A stretch of DNA of 13,378 nucleotides, from NCBI GenBank assembly GCA_964458555.1, contig CAYWJH010000090.1, positions 1 through 13,378 of the forward strand, read 5' to 3'. The DNA comes from SLST01 sp964458555 (lineage in GTDB: Bacteria; Spirochaetota; Spirochaetia; DSM-27196; SLST01). How positions within the stretch are numbered: the first letter of the stretch is position 1; each line of letters starts with the position of its first letter. Position numbers and translations under genes: made by a program. The notes beneath the pieces are model-generated. The model did no database searches. It saw nothing but the letters and a program-made list of their open reading frames with translations, and was not told the DNA's origin. Positions 6,542 through 12,202 of the stretch are shown here, piece after piece.

Positions 6542-7090
6542 GTGGCAACGATCGAGGCGGTAACGGTCTTCTGCGGGTCGGGCTCCGGGGCGCGCGATGA
6601 GTACGCGCGCGAAGCTCGGGCGTTCGGTCGCCTGCTCGCCGAGCGCGGCCTGTCGCTCGTCTACGGCGGCGGTCGTACCGGACTGATGGGTGAGCTCGCC
6701 GACGCCGCGCTCGAAGCCGGCGCGGCGGTAACCGGAGTGATCCCGCGTCACCTCGTCGAGCGCGAGGTCGCCCACGATAATCTGAGCGAGCTCATCGTCG
6801 TGGACGACATGCACCAGCGCAAGGCGCGACTCGCGGCGCTCGGCGACTGCTTCGTCGCACTGCCGGGCGGCAGCGGAACCCTTGAGGAGTTCTTCGAAGT
6901 GTGGACGTGGCGCCGCATCGGCCTGCACGAGAAGCGGTGCGCGCTGTTGAACACGCTCGGATACTGGGACGGCCTGCTCACGATGCTGTCGCGCATGGAA
7001 GCCGAGCGGTTTCTTCGCGACGGCGACCTGCAGAGCATTATCGTCGAGAAAACGCCGGCCGGGCTCCTCGACGCGCTGGTAGCGGGGTGA
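6542..7090 (+). CDS. LOG-family Rossmann protein, cytokinin riboside 5'-monophosphate phosphoribohydrolase type
   Basis: A 182-aa protein of the LOG (TIGR00730) family, cytoplasmic enzymes that hydrolyse the N-glycosidic bond of nucleoside 5'-monophosphates; bacterial members are mostly of untested substrate. Signatures are FCGSGSG (10-16), YGGGRTGLMG (41-50), MHQRK (90-94) and the diagnostic PGGSGTLEE (108-116), which contributes catalytic Arg/Glu-region residues and phosphate binding. The length is typical. The start is taken as GTG 6542, which places residues normally for the family. There is no ribosome binding site, and a -10-like box lies five bases upstream. It is divergent from the receiver-PAS gene and convergent with the redoxin. 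Confidence 0.9.
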   Translation: MATIEAVTVFCGSGSGARDEYAREARAFGRLLAERGLSLVYGGGRTGLMGELADAALEAGAAVTGVIPRHLVEREVAHDNLSELIVVDDMHQRKARLAALGDCFVALPGGSGTLEEFFEVWTWRRIGLHEKRCALLNTLGYWDGLLTMLSRMEAERFLRDGDLQSIIVEKTPAGLLDALVAG

Positions 7091-7126
7091 CGCCGCCGGG
7101 ACGCCACCACCGCACAGGCTCGCCGC

Positions 7127-7711
7127 TCAGAGCACGAGGTCGCACGCCTCGGGCGGCATCCAGTGCGCGTCCTGACCGCGCCACTTCACGTTGCAGCCAA
7201 TGGGATTCGTCAGCGGGACCGAGACCGGTTTGCCGCTCACGACCTCCTCGAGCGCACGATCGAGGTCGTTGACGGTGATCTTCTCGGGATCCTTGGGGCT
7301 GTCGACACCTCGCCCGGTGTAGACCAGGTTCCGGTCGCTGTCGAAGACGTAGAAGTGAGGGGTCCGCAGCGCGCCGTAGGCGCGGGCGACGTCCTGCGAC
7401 TCGTCGCGAAGATAGACCCAGGGAAACTTCTGTTCCTCCATCCGCTTCACCATGTGGTCGAAGTCGTCATCCGGATGGACCTCGGTGTCGTTCGAGTTGA
7501 TCGCGACGAACGTGACCCCGCGCGGAGCGTACTTTTCCGCGCTCGCACGGGTGAGCTCGTCGGAGCCGAGCACGTACGGACAGTGGTTACAGGTGAAAAA
7601 GACAACGAGTACCTTCGCGTCCGCAAAATCCGCGATCGAGTAGGTCTTCCCGTCGGTTGCCGGCAGCGAGAATTCGGGGGGCTGCGCGCCGAGTTCGAGA
7701 GTAAATGCCAT
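7127..7711 (-). CDS. Thioredoxin-fold redoxin (AhpC/TSA-like, PRX_like1 type)
   Basis: A 194-aa thiol-redox protein of the thioredoxin-like/AhpC-TSA superfamily. After a standard opening (GAQPPEFSLPATDGK) the active-site region reads FFTCNHCPYV, with C41 and C44 forming a CX2C pair. The family cis-Pro is in RTPHFYVFD (Pro118). The segment GVTFVAINSND and the C-terminal NPIGCNVKW (C173) are features of the PRX_like1 group, which differs from classical peroxiredoxins. No signal peptide is present, so it is probably cytoplasmic. Its reducing or peroxidase activity is not established for this group. GGAGGT sits just before ATG 7711. The 166-base divergent region upstream shows no convincing minus-strand promoter. 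Confidence 0.87.
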   Translation of the reverse strand: MAFTLELGAQPPEFSLPATDGKTYSIADFADAKVLVVFFTCNHCPYVLGSDELTRASAEKYAPRGVTFVAINSNDTEVHPDDDFDHMVKRMEEQKFPWVYLRDESQDVARAYGALRTPHFYVFDSDRNLVYTGRGVDSPKDPEKITVNDLDRALEEVVSGKPVSVPLTNPIGCNVKWRGQDAHWMPPEACDLVL

Positions 7712-7847
7712 ACTACCTCCGCGGAAAAGCTACTCATGACTGCCCGGGGCCGGCTACCTGGTGCAGGCACGTCGGCGTGAGCGTGTCAGCATTTGTCCTA
7801 CAGCAACTCTCGAGATCCTCCGACAGACCGCACACCGGGGGAACGAC

Positions 7848-7853
7848 TACACT
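7848..7853 (+). promoter_or_regulatory. Possible -10 element for the 93-residue hypothetical gene
   Basis: TACACT lies 24 bases before ATG 7878, leaving room for a short leader with the GAGGGAG ribosome binding site. No good -35 is visible at 16-18 bases upstream, so support is limited. Confidence 0.25.
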
Positions 7854-7877
7854 CCGTGCGTACGAGAGGGAGAACGC

Positions 7878-8159
7878 ATGAACGGAGAACTACGCACAGC
7901 GATCCTGCGGGTCCGATTGTCGGCGCCGACACCGGCCAGCTCGAACACGATCGAGACGAAGTCGGGAGCCATCCGGTGGGGGCTGCTCGATGACACGCTT
8001 CTGATCCAGCCGGAACGGAAGGAGGTACTCGGAGATTCTGCGCACGTCGAGCATCTCGTACGCACGGTCATGCGCCGTTCCGGGCTCGCAAGGCGATATC
8101 ACGTCTTCGCGATGGCCGCAGATGCCACGGACGGCCCCACGCGGGCCGATAGCCGTTGA
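7878..8159 (+). CDS. Hypothetical protein, 93 aa
   Basis: I do not recognise this protein. It has no signal peptide and no membrane helix. It looks like a small soluble alpha/beta protein: strand-like TAILRVRLSA, then SGAIRWGLLDDTLLIQ, then a helical stretch with HVEHLVRTVMRRSGLARRY. The gene has a good ribosome binding site (GAGGGAG about six bases before ATG 7878), which is the main reason to accept it. It lies 36 bases upstream of, and in the same reading frame as, the 362-residue membrane protein, separated by a TGA stop. It may share a transcript with that gene, although the latter has its own -10-like box. Confidence 0.5.
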   Translation: MNGELRTAILRVRLSAPTPASSNTIETKSGAIRWGLLDDTLLIQPERKEVLGDSAHVEHLVRTVMRRSGLARRYHVFAMAADATDGPTRADSR

Positions 8160-8184
8160 CCCGAGCGCCGGAGGCGTGGAAAGC

Positions 8185-8190
8185 TATACC
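8185..8190 (+). promoter_or_regulatory. -10-like element directly before the 362-residue membrane protein gene
   Basis: TATACC ends five bases before ATG 8196, and no Shine-Dalgarno sequence is positioned for that ATG. A TTGACC occurs at 8156-8161, but the spacer would be 23 bases, too long for a normal sigma-70 pair. A leaderless start is suggested by analogy with the other cases in the window. Confidence 0.3.
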
Positions 8191-8195
8191 CAGAG

Positions 8196-9284
8196 ATGCT
8201 TCGCGGAGAAGGTTGGTACTACACCCCCATTTCGGTAGACGGCCAGGTCGTCAGAAAGCACGTCGAGTCGATCCTCGTCTCGCGTGAGGATGAGCGCCCC
8301 TCCGTCACGGTGACCTATACGCTGACCAACCCGTACGACCACCCCGTCACGGTGCCCATCCAGTCGGGCCTCACGATGCTGTACCAGTACGCGCAGAGCG
8401 ACGACGACCCGAAGGATCCGGAGCTGCACGTCGTCCCGGCGACCGTCACGCGCCACGGCAACGGCGAGCTGCTCTACGTCGCCGAAGGCTCCGGTTCAGT
8501 GCTCGGCACCGCCGCGATCCAGCGCCGGCACCTCGGCACCGGGATCCCGAACTACAGGCACCCGGTCGCCGTCAACGTGACCCTCGTCCCCGGAGACTCG
8601 GTGGAGCTCGAGGCGAGCGCCTCGCTACCGGTCCGGGTCCAGCGCATGATCCTCGTAGACGCGATGGTCGGCCCCGAACAGCCGTACGGCATCTATCCGC
8701 AGCTCGTCGAGCGCACCGACAACGAGACGCCGAATCCGCCGCCGCTCCGCGTCTACGAGGGTGCGTCGTTCCGGGAGAACCCTCCGCACGTCCGGATGCC
8801 GGCCCCCACGGAGGATTCGCGCGCGCGCACCCGTCGGCTACCCCGATGGGTGGACCCGGTTCGCTTCGCGCGGCTCCAGGCAGCGCTCCGACAACACGGC
8901 AAGCTCTGGTCGTACGCGATCGGTGGCGGCGCGATCTTCCTCGCGGGATCGCTTCTCCTTCGATCGATCCTCGCCGACCTCCCCGAGCGCATCGTGCTCG
9001 ACACGGTTCGCCTCGTACTCTTCACCGGACTGACCGCCCTCCTCATCCGGCGCAGCATCGTGGCGCGGGTAGCGTTCGCAGCCGCGCTGGGCATAAGCGG
9101 CCTGCTCGATCTCCTCCCCCTCGCGCTCGCGGTGATCACCGGCGACCTGCCACCGGCCGTCTTGTCGACCGAGTACGCGCTGATACCGATGGCGTTCCTC
9201 GCCGGGGCGGCGCTGCTGCTCGCGCTTCCGCCGGTGCGCGCGTTCACCGCCGGAAGCGCGAAACCGCGTGGAGGCGTATCGTGA
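8196..9284 (+). CDS. Hypothetical protein with N-terminal beta-rich domain and four C-terminal membrane helices
   Basis: Not recognised by name. The 362-aa product has a beta-rich first half (about 25-190) resembling an immunoglobulin-like or transthyretin-like fold, for example PSVTVTYTLTNPYDHPVTVP and VPGDSVELEASASLPV. A basic, Pro-rich linker (about 180-235) is followed by four predicted membrane helices at about 238-258, 267-285, 289-314 and 326-345. There is no signal peptide at the chosen start. In-frame codons upstream run only 12 codons to a stop and hold no better start, so either the beta domain is cytoplasmic or the first helix exports it. It overlaps the next gene by four bases, so the two are surely cotranscribed. 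Both converge on the VWA/FHA operon. Confidence 0.7.
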   Translation: MLRGEGWYYTPISVDGQVVRKHVESILVSREDERPSVTVTYTLTNPYDHPVTVPIQSGLTMLYQYAQSDDDPKDPELHVVPATVTRHGNGELLYVAEGSGSVLGTAAIQRRHLGTGIPNYRHPVAVNVTLVPGDSVELEASASLPVRVQRMILVDAMVGPEQPYGIYPQLVERTDNETPNPPPLRVYEGASFRENPPHVRMPAPTEDSRARTRRLPRWVDPVRFARLQAALRQHGKLWSYAIGGGAIFLAGSLLLRSILADLPERIVLDTVRLVLFTGLTALLIRRSIVARVAFAAALGISGLLDLLPLALAVITGDLPPAVLSTEYALIPMAFLAGAALLLALPPVRAFTAGSAKPRGGVS

Positions 9285-9865
9285 GCGAACCCGAGGTACT
9301 CGAACAGCAGCGCGGAAAGGAGTCGTATCGCGTCGAGGTGCGCAAAACCGAGCTTCACTACTCGTCGAAGACCTCCCGCGGCGACGGTTCGGCGACGGTC
9401 CCCTTCGAGTTGCTGAGTCGCAAGACGAGCCTGTTCACCCGTTCGAATCCGTTCTTCCGCAACGCCGCGATCTACTTCGGCATGCTCGCGCTGATCACCA
9501 TCGGCTTCGGGTTTCTCGTCGAGCTGGACCCGCGGCTCGGGATCCTCTGGGCGGCGCTCGGGGGCGCGTGCTACCTGGTCTTCCGATTCACCGGAGTCGA
9601 GTACGAGGTCTTCCCGCTGGCCGACGGCCGCGTGTTCCGGCTGTTGCACAATCGGCCCGACCGCGTCGCGTACGAACGCTTCCGCTCGCGGCTCTTCGCC
9701 CGACGGGACGCGTACCTGCTCGACCGCTACGCGCGCATCGACATCGACCGGCCGGCGACTCTCGAACGCAAGCGCATAGACTGGCTGCGCGATGAAGGCG
9801 TTCTCGACGACACCGCCTACGTGACGATCGTGGAAACGATCGACGAGCACGCCGCCCAGCCGTAG
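9281..9865 (+). CDS. Hypothetical membrane protein with two helices inside a possible PH-like fold
   Basis: A 194-aa protein not assigned to a named family. Strand-rich N-terminal residues (YRVEVRKTELHYSS, about 16-29) and VPFELLSRKTSLF are followed by two membrane helices (about 60-80 and 86-104). A second strand-rich part (VEYEVFPLADGRVFRLL, about 106-122) and a charged helix (YERFRSRLFARRDAYLLDRY) come next. This order resembles bacterial PH-like membrane proteins in which a helical hairpin interrupts the fold; that is inference from pattern only. The start is GTG 9281, whose GTGA overlaps the TGA stop of the upstream gene. GGAGG at 9270-9274 supports it and indicates coupled translation. 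Confidence 0.75.
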   Translation: MSEPEVLEQQRGKESYRVEVRKTELHYSSKTSRGDGSATVPFELLSRKTSLFTRSNPFFRNAAIYFGMLALITIGFGFLVELDPRLGILWAALGGACYLVFRFTGVEYEVFPLADGRVFRLLHNRPDRVAYERFRSRLFARRDAYLLDRYARIDIDRPATLERKRIDWLRDEGVLDDTAYVTIVETIDEHAAQP

Positions 9866-9880
9866 ACGGCTCGAGCCTAC
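9862..9880. other. Small palindrome between convergent genes
   Basis: GGCTCGAGCC (9868-9877) is a perfect ten-base palindrome flanked by GTAG on the left and TAC on the right. It spans the 11-base gap between two convergent stop codons. It could form a short hairpin in either transcript, but has no T-run, so a role in termination is only possible. Confidence 0.25.
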
Positions 9881-11301
9881 TCGCGCCTGGTGTCCGGGCG
9901 GTCTTCCTCCTGCGGCTCGTCGAACGCGAAGATGGTCCCCTCAACGTTGATGACGTCGCCGGGCTTCAGCACCCGCTTCGTCGTGCGCTGGTTGTTCACG
10001 CGAACCGGCGCGTCGCTCACGATCGTGTACTGCGAGCTCTTCTCCTCGTAGGTGACGACCGCGTGACGCTCGCCGACGGAGGGCTTGTCGGCGATCGTGA
10101 CGTCGGCCTCCTGGCTCGCGCCGATCACGGTGTCTCCGCCGCCGAGCGCCACGGTCTTTTCGAGGCCCTTCACGCCGCCGCTGTCGAGGACGACGAGGCT
10201 GGTCTGCTTCGACCCGCCCCGGATGATGAGCACGAGCAGTGCGGCCAGCAACACGACACCGACGATGAGCGAACCGAACAGGACCCCCGGCGCGGCCTCG
10301 CCCGCGCCGCCGAAGAGCGTGTTCGCGAAGTACGGGCGTTCGGCGGTGAGCGTCGTGCCGCCGCGCTCGTAGACGACGCGCACGAACCGCCGTTCGGCCG
10401 GGATCGTCGTCGCGCGGTAGGAGAGCCGGTACTCGTCGAGGAGCTCCGAACGGATCTCGCGGTAGACCTGCGCGAGCTCCTCCGGTCCCCGAGCGCGGTA
10501 GACCGCGCCACCGGTACGCTCGGCGATCGCACCGAGATTGGGATCCTCCCGATCGCCGTAGTGGATCGCGAAGAGGCTCAAGCCTTCGCGCTGAAACGCC
10601 TCGATGGCGTCCTCGTGGTCGTAGAGCCGCTCGCCGTGGACCGGGTGCGGATCGTTCTCGTACACCGAATACGGGTAATTCTCCCCGTCGGAGAGCACGA
10701 CGACGGTGCGCCTGCCGACCGCGGTCGCGTCGGAGGCAGAGGCGACGAGCGCGGCGTAGAGCTCGGTGTAGGCCTCCTCGCGGGCAGGCTGCTCGATCGT
10801 CGCGAGCAGCTCTCCCACCTGCGCCTTGTCCGTGCTCGGCGGCGTGAGCTCGCGGTAGCCGGTGTTGAACACCGCGAGCCCGATGCGGTCACGCTCGTTC
10901 GTGATGCGGTTCGCGAAGTCGCGAATGGCGTCCCGCGCGGCGTCGATCCGCCGCACCTCGTCGCTACCGGGGACCGTCTCCTCGTACATGCTCCCCGAGT
11001 TGTCGACGAGCACGTAGAAGGCGAGCGGCGCGTCGAGGCTGCGGATCGAAGCGAGATCGTAGATCGCGTCGACCTCCCGATACACCGACCCGTCGGCCGA
11101 CTCGTAGACCGCGAGCTCGTCGAGCCTCGGTTCGGCGCCGTCGGGCGTATCGATCGACACGAACAGATCGACCCGCTGGCCGATCAGCAGCCGCCCGGTG
11201 TCGACCTGCCCGATCGACAACCGTTGCGCCGCGGCGCTCGTCGCGACCGTGAGCGCGATCATGAGCGCGACTGCCGTCCGTCCGGTGCGTCCCATCGTCA
11301 T
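9877..11301 (-). CDS. Membrane-anchored VWA protein with cytoplasmic FHA-like domain
   Basis: A 474-aa protein: signal peptide (1-25, cleavage near SAAAQ), a beta-rich N-terminal part (about 27-88) resembling the lead-in of VWFA-related proteins, then a VWA domain (about 91-285) with an intact MIDAS: DNSGS (100-104), Thr179 and Asp205 (LSDGEN). A membrane helix (about 338-360) follows, then an FHA-like domain (about 366-462). Predicted topology places VWA in the periplasm and FHA in the cytoplasm. The FHA region has IGAS instead of IGRS and GERHA instead of SRxHA, and no NGT motif, so ordinary phosphothreonine binding is doubtful. AGGAGG five bases before ATG 11301 fixes the start. It is last of three packed minus-strand genes, ten bases after its neighbour. 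Its partner and function are unknown. Confidence 0.88.
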   Translation of the reverse strand: MTMGRTGRTAVALMIALTVATSAAAQRLSIGQVDTGRLLIGQRVDLFVSIDTPDGAEPRLDELAVYESADGSVYREVDAIYDLASIRSLDAPLAFYVLVDNSGSMYEETVPGSDEVRRIDAARDAIRDFANRITNERDRIGLAVFNTGYRELTPPSTDKAQVGELLATIEQPAREEAYTELYAALVASASDATAVGRRTVVVLSDGENYPYSVYENDPHPVHGERLYDHEDAIEAFQREGLSLFAIHYGDREDPNLGAIAERTGGAVYRARGPEELAQVYREIRSELLDEYRLSYRATTIPAERRFVRVVYERGGTTLTAERPYFANTLFGGAGEAAPGVLFGSLIVGVVLLAALLVLIIRGGSKQTSLVVLDSGGVKGLEKTVALGGGDTVIGASQEADVTIADKPSVGERHAVVTYEEKSSQYTIVSDAPVRVNNQRTTKRVLKPGDVINVEGTIFAFDEPQEEDRPDTRRE

Positions 11302-11311
11302 CTCGTCCTCC

Positions 11312-12202
11312 TCACGGCGTCTTCAGAAAAAACCTGGCCGAGCCCACGTCGATCACGTCGTCGTACTTGAGCGTCGCGCGCTCGACCGACTCCTCGTTCA
11401 CGCGGAGCTCTACCTCGTCGCTGCCCCGCTCGATGCGCATGCCGCGGCGGTTGCCGGTGAGCACCGCGTGTCGCTCGGCGACCTTCGGGTACGGGGCGAG
11501 CGAGATCGTGTCCCCGAGCCCGCTGCCGATCGTCGTCCGTCCCGGCGGCACGGGATACTCGCGCCCGCGCAGCGTCCCGGTCACGAGCACGAGCGAGCCC
11601 AGAAGAAAGCCGCGCTCGATGATCGCGAAGCCGGCGGCGAGGAAGAGGCCGAGCACGACGGCGCCCGCCGCGCGGGTCCACCACGCCGCGGCGAGCGCAC
11701 GCGACCCGTACTCGGCGACGAGTCCGCCTGCGAGCCCGCCAAGGAAGCCGCCGAGCGCCCCGATCAGCGCCCGCTTACCGGAGCGCAGCCGCAGGCCCTC
11801 GCCGGCACCGATGATCGCTCCCATGAGCGCCCACCCGAGCCCCCGCGCGAGCGGCAGGCCGACCGAAGCCGCGTCGGCCCCGGACTGCAGCAGGTACTGC
11901 CCGATCGCGAGGTAGATCGCCTGACCGCCGAACGCGCCCACGGCGCCGCCGGCAAGCCCGATGACCACGCCGATCGCGAGCCCGATCCACTTCCGCGCCG
12001 AAACACCCCCGGCGACGCCCTCGACGGTCCCGAAGGCCAGACCGAAGAGGCCGCCGTAGACCGCCCCGCTCGCGACGATGAACAGAAGGTACGACGGGAA
12101 ACCGGCCTGCACACCCAACAGCGCCTCTGAGAGCGGCCAGGCGATGAGGCCCGCGGCGAGACCCGCGGCCAGAACGATGACGCGGCGCATGAATAGACTC
12201 AT
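11312..12202 (-). CDS. Six-helix glycine-rich membrane protein with C-terminal FHA-like domain
   Basis: A 296-aa protein with about six predicted helices (6-28, 38-62, 72-96, 117-137, 145-165, 176-196), unusually rich in Gly and Ala with many GxxxG-type spacings such as GGFLGGLAGGLVAEYG. A C-terminal FHA-like domain (about 203-296) has TTIGSGLGD, KVAERHAVLT and DDVIDVGSARFFL. As in the neighbouring VWA protein, the phosphate-contacting Arg and Ser of typical FHA domains are replaced (IGSG, AERHA). The stop codon of the upstream gene abuts this ATG directly (TAGATG), and GGAGG lies within the end of that gene, indicating coupling. A later Met at residue 5 is an alternative start. The tight helix packing suggests a membrane channel or scaffold, but this is speculation. 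Confidence 0.85.
   Translation of the reverse strand: MSLFMRRVIVLAAGLAAGLIAWPLSEALLGVQAGFPSYLLFIVASGAVYGGLFGLAFGTVEGVAGGVSARKWIGLAIGVVIGLAGGAVGAFGGQAIYLAIGQYLLQSGADAASVGLPLARGLGWALMGAIIGAGEGLRLRSGKRALIGALGGFLGGLAGGLVAEYGSRALAAAWWTRAAGAVVLGLFLAAGFAIIERGFLLGSLVLVTGTLRGREYPVPPGRTTIGSGLGDTISLAPYPKVAERHAVLTGNRRGMRIERGSDEVELRVNEESVERATLKYDDVIDVGSARFFLKTP

Noticed and set aside
7091..7126. Terminator between the convergent LOG and redoxin genes
   Set aside because: No convincing stem-loop or T-run is visible in the 36 bases.
7940..7972. Resemblance to 44-76 (12 identical bases, a 10-base variable middle, then 11 identical bases), so that the minus strand also reads MAPD..IVFE as in the cyclophilin start
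   Set aside because: Similarity ends at once on both sides, the second copy has no ribosome binding site or cyclophilin continuation, and about 26 of 33 matches is not beyond chance in a GC-rich window of this length.
8156..8190. TTGACC paired with TATACC as a standard sigma-70 promoter
   Set aside because: The spacer would be 23 bases, well outside the usual 16-18, so only the -10-like box is kept.
8753..9850. Minus-strand open frame (365 codons) opposite the two unknown membrane proteins
   Set aside because: No start signals and no domain; it crosses the boundary of two coupled plus-strand genes that have a good ribosome binding site and coherent membrane helices.
10063..11370. Long plus-strand open frame (435 codons) opposite the VWA gene
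   Set aside because: It is a high-GC antisense shadow: composition dominated by Arg, Asp, Glu and Val with no domain, and the opposite strand encodes an intact VWA-FHA protein with signal peptide and ribosome binding site.
11198..12130. Plus-strand open frame (310 codons) opposite the six-helix FHA protein
   Set aside because: Charged, Arg/Pro-rich antisense shadow without motifs; the minus-strand product has clear helices and an FHA-like domain.
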